DNA of 7,737 nt, from positions 1 through 7,737 of the forward strand of contig CAOMHR010000075.1 in assembly GCA_948482865.1 (NCBI GenBank), given 5' to 3'. The DNA is from Christensenellaceae bacterium. GTDB lineage: Bacteria; Bacillota; Clostridia; Christensenellales; Borkfalkiaceae. Each line of letters opens with the position of its first letter. Positions within the stretch are counted from its first letter, which is position 1. This document shows, piece by piece, positions 1-4,334 of the stretch. Position numbers and translations under genes: made by a program. The notes under the pieces are model-generated. The model saw nothing but the letters and a program-made list of their open reading frames with translations. It made no database searches and had not been told where the DNA came from.

Positions 1-203
1 CCTTCGAAGACGGCGTCGGCCACGGCACCGCAAACAAAGACAAGGGCACCGGTGCTATCTTCAAGCTGACTGAGAAGGAAGCACGCGACCGCACCAACTG
101 GTTGGACCGCAAGGGCAACCCACACAACGAGCCAACCGGCTTTGGCGTCGCGACCGCAACCGATGGCAAGTACGTCTACATTGCGGAATTCTTCCTGAAC
201 TAA
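1..203 (+). CDS. CAP/SCP-like secreted protein, C-terminal fragment
   Basis: An open frame runs from the window edge (first full codon at position 3) to TAA at 201-203, giving 66 residues; the start lies outside the window. The fragment contains FEDGVGHGTANKDKG, a conserved-looking Trp (TNWLDRKG) and ends GFGVATATDGKYVYIAEFFLN. The pattern of a Gly-rich strand followed by an aromatic, hydrophobic last strand (GFGVA...YVYIAEFF) is how the CAP (SCP/PR-1-like) domain of secreted corynebacterial proteins typically ends; this family call is inference from a short tail. The codon choice (GGC, ACC, AAG, CGC) matches the neighbouring genes up to about 1187 and suggests an actinobacterium. A strong hairpin follows 13 nt after the stop. 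The activity cannot be judged because the N-terminal part and any active-site residues are missing. Another secreted domain with a similar last strand is possible. Confidence 0.55.
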   Translation, partial: FEDGVGHGTANKDKGTGAIFKLTEKEARDRTNWLDRKGNPHNEPTGFGVATATDGKYVYIAEFFLN

Positions 204-216
204 AAGACCCCGCAAA

Positions 217-261
217 AAGCGCCGGTCACCCTAACACCAAAAGGTGGGGTGACCGGCGCTT
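217..261. terminator. Long bidirectional terminator hairpin between convergent genes
   Basis: A perfect 15-bp stem (217-231 paired with 247-261, core GCGCCGGTCACCC) encloses a second 4-bp stem (CACC 235-238 with GGTG 243-246) around an AAAA loop. On the minus strand the stem is followed by TTTTTGCGG, the usual U-tract, so it best terminates the minus-strand gene ending at 316. Lying between convergent genes it can also stop the + strand gene ending at 203, although no clear U-tract follows on that side. Confidence 0.85.
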
Positions 262-315
262 CGCTCTATGAGAGGGCGTTTTCTACATCTACTTAGAAAG
301 GATTACTTGGAGCTG

Positions 316-660
316 CTACTTCTTCCACGGAACACTCGGCAGAGCCATGTCTGCAAAGTGCATGATGAGAGAAGCAGAAATTCCAACGATACCACCAACA
401 GCAAGGAGCAGGCTGAGCACATTAATCGTTCTGTCTAGAACGGAACCATCATCAGTGGCAATGGAGCTCGTATCCCAAGAGCTCGTTTCCGGCTGCTCGT
501 CACCAGTGCCAGCAGGGTTGGCGTTTTGTTCGGAGCTTTGCGCGAGTGCGACTGGCGCAGAAATTGTTGCCACTGCAGATGTCCCAGTTACTAGTGCTAG
601 GGAAAGGCAGACCGCGGCGAACTTATTCCGGCGGCGAAGCGATGGTGTGTGGTCAGACAT
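316..660 (-). CDS. Small exported protein with C-terminal membrane anchor, unknown function
   Basis: This 114-residue protein is of a family I do not recognise. Residues 9-13 (RRRNK) form a basic n-region followed by a hydrophobic stretch (14-39) and an ALA-Q site, so cleavage after Ala40 is predicted. Residues 41-75 are a polar Ser/Asp/Glu/Pro-rich stretch, and 79-102 form one hydrophobic transmembrane helix (INVLSLLLAVGGIVG...). The tail is short and ends in WKK. The layout is a signal peptide, a short extracellular stalk and an anchor. It lies 49 nt downstream of the gene ending at 710 on the same strand and is probably co-transcribed with it. The ATG at 658-660 is preceded by AAGGA about 12 nt upstream, a loose ribosome-binding site; no better start is visible. 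Composition and style suit Corynebacterium. A role at the cell envelope is inference from topology only. Confidence 0.75.
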   Translation of the reverse strand: MSDHTPSLRRRNKFAAVCLSLALVTGTSAVATISAPVALAQSSEQNANPAGTGDEQPETSSWDTSSIATDDGSVLDRTINVLSLLLAVGGIVGISASLIMHFADMALPSVPWKK

Positions 661-709
661 TTTAAAAGCGCATCCTTGAAAAAGTGGAGTTAGAGAGTAA
701 GGCTACGGG

Positions 710-1189
710 CTAGAAGCCGAAGTTCTTCAGGTTGATACCTGGGATGAATCCGCCAACTGCTGCACCGATTGCTGCCAGGATTGCCACGATGATGGCAATG
801 ATTCCACCCTTAGAAGAACCGTCCTTCGAGGAGAGGTCCTTAGCTGGATCCTTCTTTGGATCTTCCTGCTTGTCCTTGTCGTCCTGATCCTCATCACCAT
901 CGGCAGGGTTATCCTTGCCGTCATCGGATGGGTTTTCATTGCCGTTGGTGTCGTCGTCCTCGCCTGGAGCCTCGTTGTCGTCCTCAACAGGGGTCTCAGC
1001 TGGCGCGTCACCGAAAGTTACGGAGACATCGATGTCTCCGTCTTCGACTTCCGTGCCGAGGTCGTAATTTTGGAATGCATCCAATGCTCCCTGCAAGAAG
1101 GTGGTCTTCAAGTCAGCCTGCTCTAGGGTCGCGTTAGCCTCAGGAACTAGTGCTTCTTCGAGTTCGAAAGAGAATAAGTCGGCATCATA
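710..1189 (-). CDS. Acidic cell-surface protein with C-terminal anchor, 5' end lost at chimeric join
   Basis: The retained part codes for about 159 residues and ends at the stop 710-712. The first roughly 65 residues (YDADLFSFELEEALVPEA... to VTFGDAPAE) look like the end of a folded extracellular domain that I cannot name. Residues 66-119 are a highly acidic, low-complexity linker rich in Asp, Glu, Asn, Pro and Lys, followed by an SSKDGSSKGG spacer. One hydrophobic helix (about 128-149, GGIIAIIVAILAAIGAAVGG) and a short tail NLKNFGF follow. This is the usual layout of a secreted actinobacterial protein held by a C-terminal membrane segment. The frame stays open to an ATG at 1378, but everything upstream of about 1189 is antisense to feoB codons and is not part of this protein. 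The true start is therefore missing. The small anchored protein at 316-660 follows on the same strand. Confidence 0.7.
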   Translation of the reverse strand, partial: YDADLFSFELEEALVPEANATLEQADLKTTFLQGALDAFQNYDLGTEVEDGDIDVSVTFGDAPAETPVEDDNEAPGEDDDTNGNENPSDDGKDNPADGDEDQDDKDKQEDPKKDPAKDLSSKDGSSKGGIIAIIVAILAAIGAAVGGFIPGINLKNFGF

Positions 1190-1190
1190 T
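1185..1190. other. Chimeric join between actinobacterial and clostridial sequence
   Basis: On the minus strand the FeoB frame reads GLSGRAFI through codon 1188-1190 and then hits TGA at 1185-1187, where FeoB proteins normally continue with Pro and a GFGC-type motif. On the other side the surface-protein frame (710-1189) loses its natural upstream sequence at the same place. Both genes are cut within a few bases, and codon style, promoter style and gene content change here. No insertion-sequence end, direct repeat or integrase is visible at the join. Confidence 0.85.
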
Positions 1191-2447
1191 AAACGCCCTG
1201 CCCGAAAGCCCGAAGCGGCGGAAAATTCTGTCCAGCACAAACGCAATGCGCGCCATATATCCCGTGTCTTCCAATATCGAAAACCAAAGGAACAGTAAAA
1301 GTATCTGCGGAAGAAAGCCCAGGACGGCGAAGATACCGCCGAGTATTCCGTCCGCAACCAGTCCCGAAAGCCACTCAACCGAAATAGCCCCGCCGACCGC
1401 GTCCGTTATAAGCCCGAAAACCGTATCGAATGCGTTGAACAGTATCACGCCCGGCGAAAATACTGCGCCGTCGTAAAAAATTCCGACAAAGGTCGCAAGC
1501 CCTTCTGAAAGGTTAAAACTGTCAACCGCGGGAAGACCTTCCCCGCCGCCGATGCGCGACCACGCGCCCATATACAGAAAATCTTCCGAAAACGTCACGT
1601 GAAAAATGGCGAACAGAATTACAATAAACACCGGTATCGCCCACACCCTGTGGGTCAGAAGTTTATCCCTTTTATCCGACTTGGTCATTATATCCCTGTT
1701 GGCTTTGACCTTTGCGACAGAAAGTTTTTCGGATATATATTTATATCTGCCGTCTGCAATTTCCGCTTCGAGATCCGCTCCGCACGCAGCGTTTTTAAGC
1801 GTTTCTTCCGCGCCCTTTCGGCTGAGTTCAAGCTCGTCGTTTTCCAGAAGTTTTACCGCATGGAACAGGGGCGACGGCACAGCTTCGCTTTCATAAAACG
1901 CGCAGGCGGTTTGCAGTTGCTTATCTATCATACCCGTTAAAACCGTTACACCCTTTCTTTCGGGCGGCAGTGCGGCAGCCTTATCCATAAGCTGTTTTAT
2001 ACCGCCCCCTTTAAGCGCGCAGATTTCAACCACGGGAACGCCAAGCTCCCTTTCAAGCGCGGCAGAGTCTATTTTGTCGCCCGACTTTGAAACTTCGTCC
2101 ATCATATTAAGCGCAACGATAACGGGGACGTCCATTTCCAACAGCTGGGTTGTAAGGTAAAGGTTGCGCTCTAAATTGGTTGCGTCAACTATATTTATAA
2201 TGCCGTCGGGGCGGTCGTCCAATATGTAGTTGCGTGAAATAACTTCTTCCGGCGTATACGGCGACAGCGAATATATGCCCGGCAAATCTACGATAGCAAT
2301 ATTTTTCCCACCGCCTTTATAAACGCCTTCGCGCCTGTCTACGGTTACGCCGGGCCAGTTGCCCACGTGCGCCGTCGCGCCCGTCAGAGCGTTGAACAGA
2401 GTGGTCTTCCCGCAGTTGGGGTTGCCTACCAATGCAAATGTTTTCAC
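1185..2447 (-). CDS. feoB: FeoB ferrous iron transporter, C-terminally truncated by the join
   Basis: FeoB is the GTP-binding membrane permease for Fe2+ uptake. Numbered from the GTG at 2445-2447, the G domain shows G1 GNPNCGKT (8-15), G2 around GVT (33-35), G3 DLPG (54-57), G4 NMMD (114-117) and a G5 region CALKGGG (143-149), with Cys where Ser is usual. A helical regulatory region follows, then membrane segments starting at AIPVFIVILFAIF and the core motif FLPQILLLF...LEDTGYMARIAFVLD. Only about 420 residues are present; complete FeoB proteins are roughly 600-800, so the second half of the channel is missing. The GTG start is preferred over an ATG seven codons upstream because GGAGGTGG lies 7 nt before it and because its GTGA overlaps the feoA stop by 4 nt, which indicates translational coupling. 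The truncation coincides with the chimeric join and probably does not exist in the organism. Confidence 0.93.
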   Translation of the reverse strand: MKTFALVGNPNCGKTTLFNALTGATAHVGNWPGVTVDRREGVYKGGGKNIAIVDLPGIYSLSPYTPEEVISRNYILDDRPDGIINIVDATNLERNLYLTTQLLEMDVPVIVALNMMDEVSKSGDKIDSAALERELGVPVVEICALKGGGIKQLMDKAAALPPERKGVTVLTGMIDKQLQTACAFYESEAVPSPLFHAVKLLENDELELSRKGAEETLKNAACGADLEAEIADGRYKYISEKLSVAKVKANRDIMTKSDKRDKLLTHRVWAIPVFIVILFAIFHVTFSEDFLYMGAWSRIGGGEGLPAVDSFNLSEGLATFVGIFYDGAVFSPGVILFNAFDTVFGLITDAVGGAISVEWLSGLVADGILGGIFAVLGFLPQILLLFLWFSILEDTGYMARIAFVLDRIFRRFGLSGRAFI

Positions 2448-2674
2448 TGTACTTCCACCTCCACACACGCCGCTTCCGCTTTACGCAAAGTCAGCTCGTA
2501 CCCGCGGATAGTAATTTCTATCGGGTCGCCGAGCGGCGCTTTCTTTTTCATTGAAAGCTGTGCTCCGGGGGTTACTCCCATATCAAAGAGCCTGCGGCGG
2601 ATTTTGCCTTCTCCCGTTACAGCTTTGATCGTACCGCTTTCGCCTACGGTAAAATCGCATAAAAGTTTTTGCAT
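2444..2674 (-). CDS. feoA: FeoA family protein, partner of FeoB
   Basis: This 76-residue SH3-like FeoA protein is a small cytoplasmic partner needed for FeoB-dependent Fe2+ uptake. The conserved core is visible: RRRLFDMGVTPGAQL (residues 31-45), then KKKAPLGDPIEITIRGYELTLRKAEA, matching the family pattern of RL..MG..PG, the APLGDP turn and the LRK.EA end. The ATG at 2672-2674 is chosen because AAGGAG (2679-2684) lies just upstream; an ATG sixteen codons earlier has no such site and would run through an inverted repeat and an operator-like palindrome. The stop overlaps the GTG of feoB by 4 nt. It is the second gene of a feoA-feoA-feoB operon. An 81-nt spacer separates it from the first gene and holds a perfect palindrome and a weak promoter-like element, so it may also be transcribed separately. 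Confidence 0.92.
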   Translation of the reverse strand: MQKLLCDFTVGESGTIKAVTGEGKIRRRLFDMGVTPGAQLSMKKKAPLGDPIEITIRGYELTLRKAEAACVEVEVQ

Positions 2675-2688
2675 ATCTCTCCTTAAAT

Positions 2689-2704
2689 CCGTGCAACTGC
2701 ACGG
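2689..2704 (-). repeat. Inverted repeat upstream of the feoA ribosome-binding site
   Basis: CCGTGCA-AC-TGCACGG is a perfect 7-bp inverted repeat. In RNA it would form about six pairs with an AACT loop. It ends 4 nt before the AAGGAG of feoA (2679-2684), so it could influence translation, processing or read-through. No U-tract follows, so it is not a standard terminator. Confidence 0.5.
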
Positions 2705-2711
2705 CAAACAA

Positions 2712-2740
2712 ATTTTAACCACGGTTAAGTTTTTTGATAA
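2712..2740 (-). promoter_or_regulatory. Possible internal promoter for feoA-feoB
   Basis: On the minus strand TTATCA (2735-2740) and TAAAAT (2712-2717) are separated by exactly 17 bp. The -35 is poor (4 of 6 to consensus) and the -10 is good. The perfect palindrome at 2715-2728 covers part of the -10 and the adjacent spacer, as expected for a repressor site. It could provide separate metal-controlled expression of feoA and feoB. Confidence 0.35.
2715..2728. promoter_or_regulatory. Perfect TTAACC-N2-GGTTAA palindrome, putative metal-repressor operator
   Basis: TTAACCACGGTTAA is a perfect 6-2-6 inverted repeat between the two feoA genes. Nearly the same sequence (TTAACCGCGGTTTA) occurs upstream of the DtxR-family gene, and two degenerate forms flank the main feo promoter. 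DtxR-family repressors bind such interrupted AT-rich palindromes; that this particular repressor binds here is inference. Confidence 0.55.
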
Positions 2741-2755
2741 AAATTAAAGCGCCGC

Positions 2756-2968
2756 TCAGGACACTAAAATTTTACCTGCAAGGGTTCTGTCAAGGCAAAG
2801 CCTGCCTTCTTTGACCACAACTATAACGTTGCCGCCCACAGAAGACAACAGCGTTACGTTGCCGCCTTCGATAATACCCATTTCCTGTAAATGTTTTTTG
2901 GTTTTTTCGTCTGTACCGACTTTACGTATTTTTAGTTCGCGTCCGCTGGGTGCAAAAGCAATAGGCAT
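2756..2968 (-). CDS. FeoA family protein, first gene of the feo operon
   Basis: This 70-residue protein has the SH3-like FeoA fold pattern: TKKHLQEMGIIEGGNVTLL (about 23-41), then SSVGGNVIVVVKEGRLCLDRTLAGKILV, in which the GGNVIV strand and the LD..LA.KI.V end are typical of the second, more divergent FeoA paralogue seen beside feoA-feoB in many Clostridia. It lacks the APLGDP turn of the classical FeoA next door. Its likely role is as an accessory or regulatory cytoplasmic component of the Fe2+ transporter; this rests on family and operon position. The ATG (2966-2968) is supported by GGGAG 7 nt upstream. It is the promoter-proximal gene, about 37 nt downstream of the predicted transcription start of a consensus promoter. 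Confidence 0.88.
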   Translation of the reverse strand: MPIAFAPSGRELKIRKVGTDEKTKKHLQEMGIIEGGNVTLLSSVGGNVIVVVKEGRLCLDRTLAGKILVS

Positions 2969-2985
2969 TTTTTATCTCCCGAAAA

Positions 2986-2999
2986 TTAACCATAATTAA
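2986..2999. promoter_or_regulatory. Degenerate TTAACC box in the feo leader
   Basis: TTAACCATAATTAA lies downstream of the predicted +1 of the feo promoter. It matches the box upstream of the -35 (TTAACCGTATTTAA, 3048-3061) at 12 of 14 positions and shares the left half of the perfect palindrome at 2715-2728. It is a possible repressor roadblock site. Confidence 0.4.
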
Positions 3000-3011
3000 T
3001 TTTACGTATTT

Positions 3012-3040
3012 ATTATAATTAACGGTTTTACCGTTGTCAA
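3012..3040 (-). promoter_or_regulatory. Main feo operon promoter (consensus -35/-10)
   Basis: On the minus strand TTGACA (3035-3040) and TATAAT (3012-3017) are separated by 17 bp, a perfect match to the housekeeping sigma factor consensus. The predicted +1 is near 3005, giving a leader of about 37 nt before the ATG at 2968. The region immediately upstream (about 3041-3083) is very A/T-rich with A and T tracts and could act as an UP element. A promoter this strong normally needs repression, which fits the inverted repeats on it. Confidence 0.88.
3021..3035. promoter_or_regulatory. Inverted repeat in the feo promoter spacer, putative operator
   Basis: AACGGT-TTT-ACCGTT is a perfect 6-3-6 inverted repeat that fills most of the spacer between -35 and -10 of the feo promoter. 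A dimer bound here would block RNA polymerase. Its half-site (AACGGT/ACCGTT) resembles the TTAACCG half of the nearby boxes. The adjacent DtxR-family protein is the most likely ligand. Confidence 0.6.
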
Positions 3041-3047
3041 CAAAAAA

Positions 3048-3061
3048 TTAACCGTATTTAA
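3048..3061. promoter_or_regulatory. Degenerate TTAACC box upstream of the feo -35
   Basis: TTAACCGTATTTAA lies 7 bp upstream of the -35 element and is a near-copy of the box in the feo leader (2986-2999). With the spacer repeat this gives three related sites around one promoter. Confidence 0.4.
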
Positions 3062-3167
3062 CTTTTTTTAAAAATTTTTTTATCCGAGCCGCGCAAACCT
3101 TGCCGTTTGACGGCGTATCTTAACTGCTTTAACTCCTGTCCGACCTGTTGCGCACATCAAACTTGAC

Positions 3168-3195
3168 CGCCCCGCGCACAAAAGTGCGCGGGGCG
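3168..3195. terminator. GC-rich hairpin after the DtxR-family gene
   Basis: A perfect 12-bp stem (CGCCCCGCGCAC, 3168-3179, with its complement 3184-3195) has an AAAA loop. It lies 34 nt beyond the regulator stop codon (minus strand) and before the feo promoter, separating the two transcription units. The minus-strand trailer (GTCAAGTTTG) is only moderately U-rich, so termination efficiency is uncertain. Confidence 0.65.
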
Positions 3196-3229
3196 AATAT
3201 TGTTTAACCGATACTATTATTAGGCGGTA

Positions 3230-3595
3230 CTATTTACTGTTTTCAACGTAATTTTTCATCATAGCGTAAGTCGCGGGTGAAAGGGCGTGTTCCATTTCAC
3301 AGGCGTCGGCGTCGGCGTCCGTTTCGTTCACTCCGTGAAGCTGCAAAAATCTTTTTATTGTACAGTGCCGCTCGAACACTTCCGCAGCGTAATCTTCGCC
3401 TTTTTTCGTGAGATAAATGTGCAAGCCGTCGCACTCTACCCAGCCGTTTTCCTGCAAAATTTTTATCGCCTTTTGCACTGCGGGCTGGGATACGCCTATG
3501 CGGCGGGCAACGTCAACCCTATGCACGTACTCGCTTTCGCGCGACAGTAAAAGGATACATTCAAGATAATCTTCGGTAGATTTATTGTTTTTCAT
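3230..3595 (-). CDS. DtxR/MntR-family metal-dependent transcriptional repressor (short form)
   Basis: This 121-residue protein has the family layout: TEDYLECILLL (7-17), a winged helix-turn-helix (VDVARRIGVSQPAVQKAIKIL, 27-47, then the LTKKGEDYA wing), and a metal-binding dimerisation helix region, ERHCTIKRFL (75-84) and CEMEHALS (99-106). Candidate ligands are Asp9, Glu12, His77, Cys99, Glu102 and His103. Asp9 is MntR-like, whereas Cys99 sits where DtxR/IdeR has its Cys and MntR a Glu, so Fe2+ versus Mn2+ preference is open. There is no C-terminal SH3-like domain. The ATG at 3593-3595 is chosen because the frame upstream runs through a perfect promoter whose +1 falls on this A; no Shine-Dalgarno site is present. 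Its position upstream of the feo operon, with shared boxes, suggests it represses iron uptake when metal is plentiful and may regulate itself. Confidence 0.88.
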   Translation of the reverse strand: MKNNKSTEDYLECILLLSRESEYVHRVDVARRIGVSQPAVQKAIKILQENGWVECDGLHIYLTKKGEDYAAEVFERHCTIKRFLQLHGVNETDADADACEMEHALSPATYAMMKNYVENSK

Positions 3596-3601
3596 ATTGC
3601 C

Positions 3602-3630
3602 ATTATATCCCAAATTCCGCCGCCTGTCAA
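3602..3630 (-). promoter_or_regulatory. Consensus promoter of the regulator gene, predicted leaderless start
   Basis: On the minus strand TTGACA (3625-3630) and TATAAT (3602-3607) have a 17-bp spacer. Only six bases (GGCAAT) separate the -10 from the ATG at 3593-3595. With standard spacing the transcript begins at the A of the start codon, leaving no leader and no ribosome-binding site. Confidence 0.85.
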
Positions 3631-3637
3631 CACCCAC

Positions 3638-3651
3638 TTAACCGCGGTTTA
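3638..3651. promoter_or_regulatory. TTAACC-GC-GGTTTA box upstream of the regulator promoter
   Basis: TTAACCGCGGTTTA differs by one base from a perfect TTAACC-N2-GGTTAA palindrome and lies 7 bp upstream of the -35 element. The overlapping GCGGT-TT-ACCGC (3644-3655) is a second perfect inverted repeat. It is a likely operator shared with the feo region, so self-regulation is plausible. Confidence 0.5.
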
Positions 3652-3685
3652 CCGCACTATCTTATAAACTTAATGTATCATTAAA

Positions 3686-3709
3686 TTAGTTGCTAACTAA
3701 CGGTTAGTT
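3686..3709. promoter_or_regulatory. Two interlocked palindromes (TTAGTT/AACTAA), putative operator
   Basis: TTAGTT-GCT-AACTAA (3686-3700) and AACTAAC-G-GTTAGTT (3695-3709) are both perfect inverted repeats sharing their middle arm. A further half-site, TTAGTTAG, lies at 3725-3732 just before the -10 of the + strand gene. The arrangement suggests cooperative binding of a repressor controlling the cysteine-rich gene, the divergent regulator gene, or both. The half-site differs from the TTAACC boxes, so the binding protein may be another one. Confidence 0.5.
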
Positions 3710-3732
3710 TATAACAAATATATTTTAGTTAG

Positions 3733-3741
3733 TGCTATAAT
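3733..3741 (+). promoter_or_regulatory. Extended -10 promoter of the cysteine-rich gene, predicted leaderless
   Basis: TGCTATAAT is a perfect extended -10 (TGN plus TATAAT at 3736-3741). No good -35 is seen at 16-18 bp, which an extended -10 can tolerate. Six bases (TTAATT) separate it from the ATG at 3748, so +1 falls on the start codon, the same geometry as the divergent regulator gene. Confidence 0.7.
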
Positions 3742-3747
3742 TTAATT

Positions 3748-4020
3748 ATGGAAACTTTAAATAACTGCGAAAACTGTAAATTTTACAACAGGCACTACAC
3801 AATATTTGCGGCGCGGCTGTCATACGCAAACTGCGGAAATTGCAAAAACTGCGAAATAAATTCAAACACCGCCCGCAAAATCGTAAAAAACAAAATGCCC
3901 TGCGAATACTTTGAACAGGCTGAAAACGAACCGCCTGTAAGCCGTGATAAACTGCAAAATATAATTCTTCAAATGAAGAAGCAGCTGGACGACCTTTTAA
4001 TTATAATACGACAAGAATAA
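3748..4020 (+). CDS. Small cysteine-rich protein, putative metal-binding, unknown function
   Basis: This 90-residue cytoplasmic protein has no signal peptide or membrane segment. It has six cysteines: CENC (7-10), CGNCKNC (29-35) and Cys52 in MPCEYFE, followed by a probable amphipathic helix (about 65-90, RDKLQNIILQMKKQLDDLLIIIRQE) that could dimerise. The layout CxxC-KFYNR-Y...CxxCxxC...C-EYFE resembles small Clostridia proteins of the CENCKYF...CxxC...CEDWE kind, for which I know no function; a zinc or iron site is inference from the cysteines. There is no Shine-Dalgarno site. The extended -10 lies 6 nt before the ATG, so a leaderless transcript is predicted. It is divergent from the DtxR-family repressor with a palindrome cluster between them, so a link to metal homeostasis is suggested but unproven. 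Composition is more A-rich than in its neighbours. Confidence 0.78.
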   Translation: METLNNCENCKFYNRHYTIFAARLSYANCGNCKNCEINSNTARKIVKNKMPCEYFEQAENEPPVSRDKLQNIILQMKKQLDDLLIIIRQE

Positions 4021-4108
4021 TACGCGTTCGATGCGTAATTTACGGAGCGTTATTCACGCGTTACCTGCCGCAAATAAGCGCACCGCCACCGCATTCCGTC
4101 TTTTTTAC

Positions 4109-4188
4109 TGTCATTCTGAGCTTGCCGAAGAATCCCCCAACAATACCGTCACACCCAAGGGGACCCTTCGACTTCGCTCAGGGTGACA
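4109..4188. repeat. Dispersed palindromic repeat, copy 1
   Basis: The element runs from TGTCATTCTGAGC to GCTCAGGGTGACA, with internal GCCGAAGAATC and GACCCTTCGACTTCG arms, forming an imperfect terminal inverted repeat of about 25 bp. A second copy and a fragment follow within 100 bp. It resembles the REP- or MITE-like TGTCATTCTGAGC...GAAGAATC family common in intergenic DNA of gut bacteria. No coding capacity is seen. Confidence 0.75.
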
Positions 4189-4196
4189 TTGTTTAT

Positions 4197-4210
4197 TGTC
4201 ATTCCGAGCG
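4197..4210. repeat. Fragment of the dispersed repeat
   Basis: TGTCATTCCGAGCG repeats the outer end of the palindromic element without its other arm. It lies between the two longer copies and looks like a remnant or partial duplication. Confidence 0.55.
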
Positions 4211-4218
4211 CTTTTTAT

Positions 4219-4290
4219 TGTCATTCCGGGCGTAGCCGAAGAATCTCATATTTTTTCCCCAATAGACCCTTCGACTTCGCTCAGGATGAC
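4219..4290. repeat. Dispersed palindromic repeat, copy 2
   Basis: The element starts TGTCATTCCGGGCGTAGCC, continues GAAGAATCT, and ends GACCCTTCGACTTCGCTC then AGGATGAC. Both arms match copy 1 closely and the middle (poly-T, CCCCAATA) differs. The variation between arms suggests independent drift or exchange between copies. Confidence 0.75.
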
Positions 4291-4334
4291 GTACTCAATA
4301 TTATTGAAATTCCGCTTCTTTTAAGATAATTAAG

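Noticed and set aside
262..280. Second terminator hairpin after the 217-261 stem
   Set aside because: CGCTCT/AGAGGGCG pairs only imperfectly, and the strong stem upstream already explains termination.
1190..1378. Upstream extension of the surface-protein frame to an ATG at 1378
   Set aside because: These codons are antisense to FeoB membrane codons and belong to the other genome; the hybrid frame is a product of the join.
1599..1940. + strand open frames opposite feoB
   Set aside because: The minus strand carries conserved FeoB G-domain and membrane motifs; the opposite frames show no domain or ribosome-binding site.
1185..2447. A naturally short, G-domain-plus-half-channel FeoB
   Set aside because: The protein stops within a conserved motif exactly at the join, so truncation is an artefact of the chimeric sequence, not a functional variant.
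2969..3011. Riboswitch in the feo leader
   Set aside because: The predicted leader is only about 37 nt, too short for a known metal riboswitch, and the palindromes fit DNA operators better.
4109..4290. CRISPR array
   Set aside because: Copies are few, about 70-80 bp long and themselves palindromic, without uniform short repeats and spacers or cas genes.
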